Shown here one piece after another: positions 18,771-27,564 of a DNA stretch of 64,000 bases. The notes under the pieces were generated by a model, which had not been told where the DNA came from, did not search any database, and saw only the letters and a list, made by a program, of their open reading frames with translations. Origin of the DNA: Amorphus coralli DSM 19760 (GTDB lineage Bacteria; Pseudomonadota; Alphaproteobacteria; Rhizobiales; Amorphaceae); the NCBI RefSeq assembly GCF_000374525.1, contig NZ_KB894572.1:434001-498000 (forward strand), written 5' to 3'. Each line of letters starts with the position of its first letter. Positions within the stretch are counted from its first letter, which is position 1. The position numbers were made by a program, and so were the translations under genes.

Positions 18771-18922
18771 ATCGACGCATACCGCTTAAATCGGATGCAG
18801 GACGAGGCTGTCCTTCGCCACGAACTGATTGCGCGGCAGGCACCTGTCGGGCACCCGGGTGTTCCTGTGTCCTGAGAGTGGGAGGCAGGCAGGCGGGCCG
18901 GGATCCGTCCCGGTCGGTGGGG

Positions 18923-20125
18923 CTAGCCGCCGTGCCCACCGGGCGTGGCTGGCCGGGGCTCGCCATTGGCGTCGGGCACGCCCTGTGCCCGCTCGAGGGC
19001 GACCCGCGTGTTCACCGCGCGCACGGCGTCGGTGAGTTCCGCGCCGGCAACGGACACGCGGTTGCGGCCCTTGCGCTTGGAATCGTAAAGCGCGGAATCC
19101 GCCGCGGACATGACTTCGTCGGGCGACAACGGAAAGTCGTCGCTGGAACTGACGCCGACGCTCACGGTGTACGGGATCCGCCGGTCGTCGAGGATGCAGT
19201 CGGTTTCCTCGATCTTCTTGCGGATCCGCTCCGCCAGCATGGTGGCGGCCTCCGGCTCCGTGTGGGTCAGGAGCACGGCGAACTCCTCGCCGCCGACCCG
19301 GGCGGGCAGGTCGGAAATCCGGCAGGACTGGCTCAGGATCTCGCCGAGGTGGGCGATCACGGCGTCACCAACCTGGTGCCCGTACCGGTCGTTCACCGCC
19401 TTGAAGCGATCGATGTCGAGCATCAGCACGCTGTAGGGAACCTTGTAGCGGGTGTGGCGCTGCCATTCCTCCGCCAGCCGTGCGTAGAAGGCGCGGCGGT
19501 TGGGCAACCTCGACAGCTCGTCCGTCACAGCCAGCTGTTCGATGCGCCGCTCCGCGGCGACGCGCTCGTCTTCCTGCATCATGATCGTGCCGAGCAGGTA
19601 GACGCCGATCATCTGCGCCGCGCTCAGCGGGGCGCCGCTGATGGTGAAGAAGTGGACCACGTACTCCCAGGGCAGGAGAAAGATGGTGAAGACAGACGGC
19701 ACAGGCATCAGCAATGCGAAGATCGCCAGTGACTTGTGCGTCATCGGCGCTCGGTGCGGCCGCAGCACTCTATAGGCAATCGAACTCAGGGCAGCGATGC
19801 TGGCGATCCAGGCCACGCCGGCCGCCACGCCGATTCCGCCAAGATAGACGCGGACGGCCGAGGCGATGGCGGCTGCAATCAGCGCACCCGCCGGGCCGCC
19901 GAACCCGCCCGCCAGCATGATCATCGAGCCGCGGGTGTCCAGGATGACCCCGTTGCCGAGATCGATCGGCTTCAGCATCGCGACCACGGCGCCGAGTCCG
20001 CACAGGAGGCCGACGAGAAGCGCGTGCGGAATCTGCGGCAGGCGGCGCGGCGCGATGGTGTACACGACGGCGACGAATGCCAGCAATCCGACATTCTCGA
20101 ACAGGATTAGGCTGACCTCGAGCAC
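18923..20125 (-). CDS. Membrane diguanylate cyclase (5TM sensor + GGDEF)
   Basis: A 400-residue protein making c-di-GMP from GTP. Residues about 1-180 form five or six TM helices of the LytS-like 5TM type (KPIDLGNGVILDTRGSMIMLAGGFGGP). The GGDEF domain follows, with DIDRFKAVND, the active-site motif GGEEF at about 278-282, and an RxxD inhibitory I-site (RISD) exactly five residues before it. This suggests an active, product-inhibited cyclase. GTG 20125 is chosen because GAGGAG lies 6 nt upstream; an earlier in-frame GTG at 20143 lacks one. It is divergent from the Nudix gene. Confidence 0.9.
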   Translation of the reverse strand: MLEVSLILFENVGLLAFVAVVYTIAPRRLPQIPHALLVGLLCGLGAVVAMLKPIDLGNGVILDTRGSMIMLAGGFGGPAGALIAAAIASAVRVYLGGIGVAAGVAWIASIAALSSIAYRVLRPHRAPMTHKSLAIFALLMPVPSVFTIFLLPWEYVVHFFTISGAPLSAAQMIGVYLLGTIMMQEDERVAAERRIEQLAVTDELSRLPNRRAFYARLAEEWQRHTRYKVPYSVLMLDIDRFKAVNDRYGHQVGDAVIAHLGEILSQSCRISDLPARVGGEEFAVLLTHTEPEAATMLAERIRKKIEETDCILDDRRIPYTVSVGVSSSDDFPLSPDEVMSAADSALYDSKRKGRNRVSVAGAELTDAVRAVNTRVALERAQGVPDANGEPRPATPGGHGG

Positions 20126-20367
20126 CGGTCGCTCCTCGCACACCTGGCTGTCGCCGCTGGGTCTTGCCGCCGGCGTGTTTGTTCATCTGTGCCGGCGGGA
20201 GATGCACTCGTGGCGCCCCCCTTTCGCCAACGCGATAGGGTCGCACGCTCTGATCGGAATCGCGCGCGATTGCGAGCACACAGTGCAGAACCGAGCTTGC
20301 GCCAATCTTGCCTGTGTCGGTCAGGTTGGCATTGTGTTGGTGTCGCCGGCGCGGTGAGTATAGGCGC

Positions 20368-20868
20368 ATGACGACGAGTGCAGGAATCTTGCTTTACCGG
20401 TTCGACCGGGACGCGGTCCGGGTGCTGCTGGTCCATCCTGGTGGCCCGTACTGGCGCCGGAAGGATCGGGGCGCCTGGTCCATCCCCAAGGGCGAGGTGA
20501 ACGACGGCGAGAGCCACGAAGCTGCCGCCCGCCGGGAGTTCTTCGAGGAGCTTGGCGTACCGGCGGTTGGCGATCTCGATGCCCTTGGCGAAGTTCGCCA
20601 GCGCGCCGGCAAGCGCGTCGTGGCCTTCGCGCTGGAGGGGGACGTCGACGTCGCGGCCGTGCGCAGCATCGAGTTCGAGATGGAGTGGCCGCCGCGCAGC
20701 GGTCGATTGCAGACCTTTCCGGAGGTGGATCGGGCCGGCTGGTTCACCATGGACGAGGCCCGGCCGAAGCTGATCCCGGCCCAGGTGGCATTCGTCGATC
20801 GCCTGGCCGAGCAGCTGGCTGAGCGGGCCCGCCCGAACCGTCTGGCCAAGGGCGGGGGAGGCGGCTAG
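20368..20868 (+). CDS. Nudix hydrolase
   Basis: A 166-residue Nudix protein starting MTTSAGILLYRF. The full Nudix box is present: G-E-V-N-D-G-E, seven residues, then REFFEELGV (GX5EX7REUXEEXGU). Known members hydrolyse nucleoside diphosphates linked to another moiety, using Mg. This subtype, with PGGPYWRRKDRGAWSIPKGE, resembles NUDIX proteins annotated as NTP pyrophosphohydrolases. Substrate unknown. The stop is 9 nt before the flavoprotein gene, suggesting co-transcription. Confidence 0.88.
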   Translation: MTTSAGILLYRFDRDAVRVLLVHPGGPYWRRKDRGAWSIPKGEVNDGESHEAAARREFFEELGVPAVGDLDALGEVRQRAGKRVVAFALEGDVDVAAVRSIEFEMEWPPRSGRLQTFPEVDRAGWFTMDEARPKLIPAQVAFVDRLAEQLAERARPNRLAKGGGGG

Positions 20869-20877
20869 AAACCTGCC

Positions 20878-22098
20878 ATGCTCAACCAAACCGTCGTCAT
20901 CGTCGGGGCTGGTCATGCCGGCGCCGAACTCGCCCATGCGCTTCGCAAGGAAGGCTTCGAGGGCCGTGTCGTGCTCGCGTGCGACGAGCCGCACTTTCCC
21001 TACCAGAAGCCGCCGCTCTCCAAGGACTACCTCAAGGGCGGGGGCGGCGAGCCGCTGCTCCTGAAGGCAGAAGCGCTCTATGAGAAGATGGGCATCGAGC
21101 TGAAGCTCGGCGCCCGGGTCGCCGAGATCGATCGGGACGATCGGTCCGTCCGCTTCGAGGATGGCGAAAGCCTCGGCTACGACCACCTGGTTCTGGCCAC
21201 GGGCGCGCGCAACCGGCGGCCGCCGGTGCCGGGGCTCGACGATCCAGCCGTGATGGAGCTCCGCGGCCTCGACCATTGCCGCACCATCCTGTCGCGCACG
21301 CCGGAGCTCGAGCACGTCGCCGTGGTCGGTGCCGGTTTCATCGGCCTGGAGATGGCAGCCTTCCTCAGGGAAAAGGGCAAGGTGGTCGACGTCGTGGAGA
21401 TGGCGGACCGGGTCATGGCACGGGCCGTGTCGGAGACGGTCTCGGACTGGTTCCTGGCGTTGCACCTGCGGATGGGCACGAAGGTTCACCTGAACACCGG
21501 CGTCACCGGCGTGCGCCACGAGGGCGCCGGCGCCCTCGTCGATCTCTCCGACGGGGGGAGCCTGAAGGCCGGCGCGGTGCTGCTTGCCGCTGGGGTGGTT
21601 CCGAACGTGGAGATCGCCCGGCAGGCCGGGCTGGAGGTCGCCGACGGCATCGTCGTCGACGAGATGCTGCTGACTGCCGATCCGGCCATTTCCGCCATCG
21701 GCGACTGCGCCTTCTTCCCGAGCGCCTATACCGGCGGGTCGGTCCGGCTGGAGTCGGTGCAGAACGCCAACGACCAGGCCCGCGCGGTGGCCCGCCGGCT
21801 CACCGGCAATCCGGCCCCCTATACGAACCTGCCGTGGTTCTGGAGCAACCAGGGTCCGGCGCGGCTGCAGATCGCCGGGCTGTCGACGGGCTATGACGAG
21901 GCGGTGCTGCGCGGCCTTCCGGCCGACGACAAGTTCTCCGTCTTCCTGTACCGGCAGGGCCGGCTGGTTGCGGTGGAATCGGTGAACGCGCCGGGTGATC
22001 ACATGGCCGCGCGCAGGATCATCGAAAGGGGCGTTCCCGTGCCGCCGGAGGCCGCCACCGACCTCTCCACCGACCTCAAGGCGCTGGCCAAGGGGTAA
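20878..22098 (+). CDS. Ferredoxin reductase-type FAD/NAD oxidoreductase
   Basis: A 406-residue class of putidaredoxin/rhodocoxin reductase. The FAD Rossmann motif IVGAGHAGAELAHAL starts at residue 6, PYQKPPLSKDYLKGG is the family's FAD-contact segment, and a second dinucleotide motif (VVGAGFIGLEMA, about residue 147) binds NAD(P)H. SAIGDCAFF is the conserved FAD-binding segment near the C-terminus. It would pass electrons from NAD(P)H to a ferredoxin feeding an oxygenase or P450, but none is encoded nearby. Possibly in one transcript with the preceding Nudix gene. Confidence 0.88.
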   Translation: MLNQTVVIVGAGHAGAELAHALRKEGFEGRVVLACDEPHFPYQKPPLSKDYLKGGGGEPLLLKAEALYEKMGIELKLGARVAEIDRDDRSVRFEDGESLGYDHLVLATGARNRRPPVPGLDDPAVMELRGLDHCRTILSRTPELEHVAVVGAGFIGLEMAAFLREKGKVVDVVEMADRVMARAVSETVSDWFLALHLRMGTKVHLNTGVTGVRHEGAGALVDLSDGGSLKAGAVLLAAGVVPNVEIARQAGLEVADGIVVDEMLLTADPAISAIGDCAFFPSAYTGGSVRLESVQNANDQARAVARRLTGNPAPYTNLPWFWSNQGPARLQIAGLSTGYDEAVLRGLPADDKFSVFLYRQGRLVAVESVNAPGDHMAARRIIERGVPVPPEAATDLSTDLKALAKG

Positions 22099-22231
22099 GG
22101 TCGCCCATCTCCGTAAGACCGTAATACGATCATCGACTCGCGTCTTCCGGCGCGCTATCCTCCCGTCCGCGAGGCAGCCGGCCCGGTCATGGGAACAAGG
22201 CGGCCCGCGGAGGACACGAGGAGGCGTTCCG

Positions 22232-23041
22232 ATGAAGCTCGAGCTCTACAATTTCTCCCAGTCGACCTGCAGCCTGAAGGTGCGCATCACGCTGGAGGAG
22301 AAGGGGCTGGAGTGGGAGGACAAGCTCCTTGTCTCCAAGAACCACGACCATCTCTCAGACTGGTATCTCAAGCTCAATCCGAACGGTGTCGTGCCGACGC
22401 TGATGAGCGATGGACGGCCGATCATCGAGTCGTCGGTCATCATGCAGTATCTCGACCAGATCGCGCCGGAGCCGGCGCTCATGCCGGCCGATCCCTATGA
22501 CCAGGCGACCTTGCGCGCCTGGCTGGTCTACGTGGATCTCGTCACCACGCCGGCCTCGCGTTTCCCCTCCTTCCAGTTTGGCGGCCTGCGCATCAAGTTC
22601 CAGGCAATGAGCCAGGAGGAGTTCGACGAGAAGACCCGGAAGCGGCCGGTGAAGTCGGGCTTCTACAAGACGATGAGCAAGGAGAACGGCTTCCCGCCCG
22701 AGGTGATGGAGGCGGCCTTCCGCGACCTTCGCTCCACCGTCGCCCGGATGGACGCGATGCTGGAGGCCAATGGCGGCCCGTGGCTGATGGGCGACCAGTA
22801 CACGCTGGCCGACATCGCGGTGGCGCCGCTCATCGACCGCAACGAGGACATCGGCCTGGAATATCTCTGGGAGGAGAAGCATCCGCGCGTGGCGGAGTGG
22901 CTCGCCCGCATCCAGGCGCGTCCCGCCTACCAGCGCGCCTACTATCACGGGTGCCGGCTGTCGGAGATCTATCCGGAGCTGGGGCTCGGCCGCGGCGTCC
23001 ACCGCCACGTGCTGGACCCGAACGCCAGCGTGTCGGCGTGA
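22232..23041 (+). CDS. Glutathione S-transferase family protein
   Basis: A 269-residue GST. The N-terminal thioredoxin-like domain has the start LYNFSQSTCSLKVRITLEEKG (glutathione-contact residue probably Ser/Cys in QSTCS) and the cis-Pro segment NPNGVVPTL with downstream ESSVIMQYLD. The C-terminal helical domain ends with an 11-40 residue extension. GAGGAGG 7 nt before the ATG at 22232 decides the start. The gene stands 133 nt after the flavoprotein. Conjugation or dehalogenation activity is possible; substrate unknown. Confidence 0.88.
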   Translation: MKLELYNFSQSTCSLKVRITLEEKGLEWEDKLLVSKNHDHLSDWYLKLNPNGVVPTLMSDGRPIIESSVIMQYLDQIAPEPALMPADPYDQATLRAWLVYVDLVTTPASRFPSFQFGGLRIKFQAMSQEEFDEKTRKRPVKSGFYKTMSKENGFPPEVMEAAFRDLRSTVARMDAMLEANGGPWLMGDQYTLADIAVAPLIDRNEDIGLEYLWEEKHPRVAEWLARIQARPAYQRAYYHGCRLSEIYPELGLGRGVHRHVLDPNASVSA

Positions 23042-23073
23042 CCGGCTGCCGGCGAAGGCGATTGCGGCCGGGA

Positions 23074-23847
23074 TCAGTCGTTCCAGCCTGACCAGGCAAG
23101 CCACAGGAAGTTGGCGCCGCCGATGATCGCGAACAGGTCGATCAGCAGGCTGTGCGTTGCCGGTGCCATCCGCCTCAGGAAGGTGCGGCCGATCCAGTTG
23201 CCGGGGATCATGATGACGCCCACCGCCAGGCCCAGCATCACGTAGTCGCCGGTCAGGAGATCGGCGCTGCCGAAGGCGAGGATGCGGGTGATGTTCGTCG
23301 CCAGCGAGATCACCGCCATGGTCGCGACGAAGGTTTCCTTGGTCAGGCCGGCGCCCAGCATGAACGGCGACAGGAGCATGGCCGAGCCGATCGAGGCGCC
23401 GGCCAGGCTGCCGTAGGCGGCGCCGGCTCCGGCGAGGGTTCGCGTTCCCGCCTCGATCTTGCGCGCCCGGGCCCAGCGCCTGAGCGGGATCGAGCCCAGG
23501 ATGATCAGGCCGAGCAGCAGGGCCACCCAGTTCACCGGCAGGATGGCGTAGATGATGCCGCCCAGGAAGATCATCGGGAAGGCCGGCAGCATGATTGCCA
23601 GGAAGACGCGCCGGTCGAAGTCGGCGACGTTCATCAGGCTGCGGGCGCCGTGGCTGATGACCAGCGCGATGCTCATGACGGGCACGACGGGCCGCACACC
23701 GATCATCAGCGACAGCGCCGCCGTCATGAGGAAGCCGCCGGCGACGCCGACCGTGCCGTGAATCGTGGAGGTGACGAGGGCGGCGACGGCGATGGCCACC
23801 AGTGTCCAGGTGCCGAATTCGCTCGTCAGCGCGGTCAGGGCATCCAT
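23074..23847 (-). CDS. TSUP family (TauE/SafE) membrane transporter
   Basis: A 257-residue protein with about eight TM helices and the TSUP pattern STIHGTVGVAGGFLMTAALSLMIG near the N-terminus, repeated later as GAGLTKETFVATMAVISLATNITR. TSUP members export sulfite, sulfonates or organic acids. It is transcribed leftward and convergent with the GST gene (32-nt gap). It follows the tctABC-like genes, but a strong terminator at 23881-23909 separates them, so it probably has its own promoter. Confidence 0.88.
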   Translation of the reverse strand: MDALTALTSEFGTWTLVAIAVAALVTSTIHGTVGVAGGFLMTAALSLMIGVRPVVPVMSIALVISHGARSLMNVADFDRRVFLAIMLPAFPMIFLGGIIYAILPVNWVALLLGLIILGSIPLRRWARARKIEAGTRTLAGAGAAYGSLAGASIGSAMLLSPFMLGAGLTKETFVATMAVISLATNITRILAFGSADLLTGDYVMLGLAVGVIMIPGNWIGRTFLRRMAPATHSLLIDLFAIIGGANFLWLAWSGWND

Positions 23848-23880
23848 CGCTCAACCCTCCCATGGGGCGCCTCCGCCCAG

Positions 23881-23909
23881 AAAAAGGGCCGCCTCCGGGG
23901 AGGCGGCCC
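23881..23909 (-). terminator. Rho-independent terminator of the tct operon
   Basis: An 11-bp perfect GC stem (GGGCCGCCTCC / GGAGGCGGCCC, 23886-23896 and 23899-23909) is flanked on the left by AAAAA, which reads as a U-tract on the leftward transcript. It lies about 175 nt past the tctC stop and just before the TSUP start. Confidence 0.85.
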
Positions 23910-23940
23910 AAGGCCGTCCGGTGGCCTTTGGAAGTTCTCA

Positions 23941-23986
23941 GAGCAAGTCCAGGAAAAGTGGTTCCCGGTTTTCCGTCCGGACTTGC
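23941..23986. repeat. Hyphomicrobiales-type intergenic palindrome, copy 1
   Basis: Arms GCAAGTCC (23943-23950) and GGACTTGC (23979-23986) enclose a core with GGAAAAGTGG and CGGTTTTCCGTCC. The core resembles the dispersed repeat (GGAAAAGTGGGAACCGG type) found in many Rhizobiales genomes, but its central GGGAACC appears inverted to GGTTCCC relative to the other two copies here. Confidence 0.8.
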
Positions 23987-24083
23987 GAAGTCAGTCAGCA
24001 AGTCCGGCGAACGGATGGTCGGTCTATCCGTCCGGACGGGCAGAGCCGCCCGGACGGGAAGGGGCCAGTGTCCCGGCGCCCGG

Positions 24084-25103
24084 TTACTGGATCTTGGTGA
24101 CCGCTTCCTTGAACATCGGCGTCAGGTTCTTGCCGTTGGCAAACACCCGGTCGACATTCTCCTTCTGCGCGTCGGCGGAGTTGAAGGAGACGGGCAGGCC
24201 CTTTTCCTTCATTTCCTTGAGCACTTCCGGATCGGTCAGGGTCTTCTCGATCGCGGCGCGCAGCGCCTCGGTGGCCTCCGGGTCCATGTCCGGCGGGCCG
24301 AAGAAGCCGCGGCCGAGAACCAGGATCGAGCTGATCGCCTGCATGTTTTCCTTCTGCTTCGGATCCTCGATGATCTCCAGAGCCGTCGGCACGTCCGGGG
24401 CGCCTTCGTAGCGCTCGAACGTGGTGGCCAGAACGGCATACTTGTCGCCGGCCTCGACGGCCGGGGCCGACTGGGTCCAGGTGGTCATGTGACCGTCGGC
24501 GTCGCCGCGGATGACCGCCAGCGAGGTGTCGGCGTCACCCTCGTAGCCGGTGACGATCTTCAGGTCGTAACCGAGCGCGTCGGCCAGCACGACCATCGTG
24601 TAGAAGTCCTCGTCGGTCCCCTGCGAGGCGAACACGAACGGACGGTCGAGATTGCGCACGTCCTCGATGGTCTTCAGGCCCGACGGCTTGCCGGTGAACA
24701 TCAGGCGGGGATCCGCCTGCACGCGGCCGAGATAGGTGAAGTCGGTCGCGTTGAACTGCACGCCCGGGCTTTCCGCCAGCTGGGCGACCAGCAGCGTCGG
24801 CACGTTGGTCATGGCGAAGGTCATGCCGTCCGGGTCGCTTTCCCAGAGGATGTTGGAGCCCTTGAGGCCGCCGCCGCCCTGGTGGTTGACGACGCGCACG
24901 TTGCGGGCGCCGAGATTCTCCGCGATGTGCGGCGCCAGCGTGTGGGCGTACTGCGACATCAGGCCGGCCGGCGAGTTCGGAATGATGAGCGTGACGTCCT
25001 CGCCCTCGTAGGGCGACTGGGCGAAGGCCCCGGTGACGGTGGCTCCGGCGATGACCGCCGATGCGGCGATCCCCGCAAGGACCGTTCTGGCTCGTGACTG
25101 CAT
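24084..25103 (-). CDS. tctC: Tripartite tricarboxylate transporter substrate-binding protein (TctC)
   Basis: A 339-residue periplasmic receptor with a signal peptide (MQSRARTVLAG to GAFA-QSPY). EDVTLIIPNSPAGLMSQYAHTLAPHIAENLG is the usual N-terminal BUG/TctC binding segment, where the ligand carboxylate is held. A GGGAGGG ribosome site stands just before the ATG at 25103; an ATG at 25124 with its own GGGAG would add seven residues. The gene ends the leftward tctA-tctB-tctC operon. Such systems import citrate or other carboxylates; specificity unknown. Confidence 0.9.
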   Translation of the reverse strand: MQSRARTVLAGIAASAVIAGATVTGAFAQSPYEGEDVTLIIPNSPAGLMSQYAHTLAPHIAENLGARNVRVVNHQGGGGLKGSNILWESDPDGMTFAMTNVPTLLVAQLAESPGVQFNATDFTYLGRVQADPRLMFTGKPSGLKTIEDVRNLDRPFVFASQGTDEDFYTMVVLADALGYDLKIVTGYEGDADTSLAVIRGDADGHMTTWTQSAPAVEAGDKYAVLATTFERYEGAPDVPTALEIIEDPKQKENMQAISSILVLGRGFFGPPDMDPEATEALRAAIEKTLTDPEVLKEMKEKGLPVSFNSADAQKENVDRVFANGKNLTPMFKEAVTKIQ

Positions 25104-25203
25104 AGTTCCCTCCCTTTTGGTCATGCTTCTCTCCCTTGGTTCCGCTTTGCGCGTGTTGTTGGTGGTGGTTGGAAGCGCGGTGATGTCCCGGTGTCCTCCC
25201 GCC

Positions 25204-25785
25204 TCACCAGAGGCCGAAACCGAGATCGAACAGGCCCTTGTCCATGTCGATGCGAAGCCAGGCATGGAAGAGCCCGTAAACGAACAGTGTGAACACTGAC
25301 GAGACCAGGAAGGCGCGCATCACGCCGAAATGGCCGGACAGCGTCAGGTAGGAGAAGGTGAAGACGAACATCGTCGGGATCGGCCCGATCAGGAAGAACA
25401 GGCCGATGGCGCAGCACACCACGCCGATCGCCATCAGCTCGCGCGGCAGGCTGCCCGGGCGGAACATGCCGGTGGGCTGCTCCGCGTCGGCGCCGGCCTT
25501 CTTGGCCTTGGCCTCCTTCAGGCTCTGCTGCATGTGTTCCGGCAGCGCTTCCTCGTCGCCGGTGGCCCGGGCGGAGATCAGCTCCAGAAGGTCGACCTGC
25601 AGGGAGTCCTGCGAGCGGACGTTCTGCAGGATCAGCTGGGCGAGCATCAGCGCGGCGCCGATGCCGGCGATGATGTTGGGCACCATGCTCGCGCGCGGGC
25701 CGTAGTTCATCGTCTCCAGGAGGACGCCGACGAACAGCAGCAGGAAGCCTGCCGCGACGATGTTTTCCTGCCAGCGGCGGCTCAT
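25204..25785 (-). CDS. tctB: Tripartite tricarboxylate transporter small membrane subunit (TctB)
   Basis: 193 residues with four TM helices: two at the N-terminus (ENIVAAGFLLLFVGVLLETM), then a polar cytosolic loop of about 45 residues rich in Lys/Glu, and two near the C-terminus. This is the TctB architecture. The ATG overlaps the tctA stop by 4 nt. It works with the large TctA channel; the loop is longer than in minimal TctB proteins. Confidence 0.9.
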   Translation of the reverse strand: MSRRWQENIVAAGFLLLFVGVLLETMNYGPRASMVPNIIAGIGAALMLAQLILQNVRSQDSLQVDLLELISARATGDEEALPEHMQQSLKEAKAKKAGADAEQPTGMFRPGSLPRELMAIGVVCCAIGLFFLIGPIPTMFVFTFSYLTLSGHFGVMRAFLVSSVFTLFVYGLFHAWLRIDMDKGLFDLGFGLW

Positions 25786-27299
25786 GACGCGCTCCCGTGC
25801 TCGGCCTGCGCGACCTTCTTCAGTTCCTTGTCGCGCTTCCAGTTCTTGTAGAAGGGCCAGGCGGTGGTGAAGATGATCAGGAACAGCATCCCCAGGGCCA
25901 CCGGGCGCTGGAAGATGAACCAGTCGCCGTAGAGCGAGACGGAGATGTGCAGGTTCCGTTCGATCAGGAGCGCCAGCACCATGCCGATCACGAAGTTCGC
26001 CCGCGAGTAGCGGTACTTGTCCATGATGTAGCCGAGCACGCCGAAGACGCCGGCGACGATCACGTCGGAGACTTCCTGGCGGTCGGAGTAGGCGCCGACG
26101 ACGCACACGGCCAGCACGAGCGGCACGATGACGTTCGGATTGAGCGTCGGCACCCGGGCCAGGATCGGCGTCAGCAGGATGGCGAAAATGCCGGTCACGA
26201 TGCTGGCGATCGCCACCACCCAGACCAGCGTGTAGACCAGGTCGAGATTGTGGGTGAGCATCTGCGGGCCCGGCACCACGCCCAGCCCGATGAAGGCGAT
26301 CAGCAGGATGGCCATGCCCTCGCCGCCGGGGATGCCGAGCGCCAGCGTCGGCAAGAGGCCGCCGCCCTCGTTGGCGCCGAGCGAGGCGTCGGGGGCGATG
26401 ACGCCCTCCACGTTGCCCTTGCCGAAGGTTTCCGGATGCTTGGAGGTGCGCAGCGCCTGGGCGTAGGTGGCGATGGAGCCGACCGACTGGCCGATGCCCG
26501 GCAGGACGCCGATCCACAGGCCGAGCAGGCTGGAGCGGATGACGAGCCCCCAGTGGCTGCACGCGTCGCGCACGCCCTGCCAGACCGAGCTGTTCTCCTC
26601 CGTGACGGTGCGCTCGATCAGCGTGCCGCCCTTGATCATCAGCTTCATCATCTCCGACACGGCGAACAGGCCGATCATCGCGACGGGGAAGGAGATGCCG
26701 TCCATCAGCGTGACGCTGTCGAAGGTGAAGCGCGGCGTGGCGGTGACAACGTCCATGCCGATGAAGGCGGTGAGCACGCCCAGGCAGGCAGCGGTCATGC
26801 CCTTCAGGAGCGACCCTTCGGAGAAGGTGGCGATGATGGTCAGGCCCCAGAGCGCCAGCATCAGATATTCCGCCGGGCCGAGCGCCATCATCACCGGGCG
26901 GGTGATGGGGATGGAGATGGCCAGGAAGATGGCGCCGTAGACACCGCCCAGCACCGCCGCCATGGCGGAGGCGCCGAGGGCGCGGCTCGCCTCGCCGCGC
27001 TGGGTCATCGGGTATCCGTCGAAGATGAGCGCGACGCTCTTCGCCGCGCCGGGGACGCGGAACAGGATGCTGGTGGCCGACGAACCCCAGATGGTCGCGA
27101 TGTGCGCGCCGATCAGCAGCGACATGGCCGCCGCGAAGTCCATCCCCCAGGTGAACGGCAACAACAGCGCCATGGCGACGATGCCGCCAAGGCCTGGTAG
27201 CAGTCCGATGACAATCCCGTAAACGATTCCGACGACGGTAAAAAAGATGGCCGTCGGAGTTCCGAGCGCGACTAGGCCTGCCCACGCGGCATCCAGCAT
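25782..27299 (-). CDS. tctA: Tripartite tricarboxylate transporter large permease (TctA)
   Basis: A 505-residue, 11-12 TM protein with the TctA motifs GLLPGLGGIVAMALLLPFTW, GVLPGIGQSVGS and LALGIPGGEGMAILL (two similar halves, each with a PG-rich loop). It imports a carboxylate delivered by TctC, driven by proton or sodium gradient. ATG 27299 follows a GGGAGGGA ribosome site; the longer in-frame ORF to 27407 runs through the promoter region and is rejected. It is the first gene of the operon. Confidence 0.93.
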   Translation of the reverse strand: MLDAAWAGLVALGTPTAIFFTVVGIVYGIVIGLLPGLGGIVAMALLLPFTWGMDFAAAMSLLIGAHIATIWGSSATSILFRVPGAAKSVALIFDGYPMTQRGEASRALGASAMAAVLGGVYGAIFLAISIPITRPVMMALGPAEYLMLALWGLTIIATFSEGSLLKGMTAACLGVLTAFIGMDVVTATPRFTFDSVTLMDGISFPVAMIGLFAVSEMMKLMIKGGTLIERTVTEENSSVWQGVRDACSHWGLVIRSSLLGLWIGVLPGIGQSVGSIATYAQALRTSKHPETFGKGNVEGVIAPDASLGANEGGGLLPTLALGIPGGEGMAILLIAFIGLGVVPGPQMLTHNLDLVYTLVWVVAIASIVTGIFAILLTPILARVPTLNPNVIVPLVLAVCVVGAYSDRQEVSDVIVAGVFGVLGYIMDKYRYSRANFVIGMVLALLIERNLHISVSLYGDWFIFQRPVALGMLFLIIFTTAWPFYKNWKRDKELKKVAQAEHGSAS

Positions 27300-27400
27300 T
27301 CTAGGTCCCTCCCCATCACCGGCGGCTGTGGCCTCCGGTGGAACGCTTGTCGTTTGGTTTGGCCGGTTTGCCCGGCCCGACGCCCTTTTCAGGCTGTCTT

Positions 27401-27418
27401 TATGCAAACGTTCGCATA
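27401..27418. promoter_or_regulatory. Near-perfect palindromic operator upstream of tctA
   Basis: TATGCAAACGTTCGCATA pairs at 8 of 9 positions around a central CG, the format of LacI/GalR-type operators. It lies about 100 nt upstream of the tctA ATG, next to a short direct repeat of CGGTA. No LacI gene is in the window. Confidence 0.5.
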
Positions 27419-27504
27419 ACGGTATTACGGTAGTACATGCGTGTCAACGCGGTCGCGTCGAGGCAGGGGGGGATTGTGCGGCGGGGGTTGCGCGCCCTTC
27501 AATA

Positions 27505-27540
27505 GATAACGCCCGCAGGCGGCTGCCTGCGGGCGTTATC
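27505..27540 (-). terminator. Strong hairpin after znuA
   Basis: A 16-bp perfect inverted repeat (27505-27520 and 27525-27540) with a 4-nt loop, 24 nt beyond the znuA stop. There is no clear U-tract on the leftward strand (the rightward side has GTTTTT some 10 nt later), so it may be a transcript-end stabiliser as much as a terminator. Confidence 0.6.
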
Positions 27541-27564
27541 GAATAACAGTTTTTCGTGTTTGGC

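Noticed and set aside
24001-24060. Second terminator after tctC
   Set aside because: CCGTCC/GGACGG inverted repeats pair only partly and no U-tract follows.
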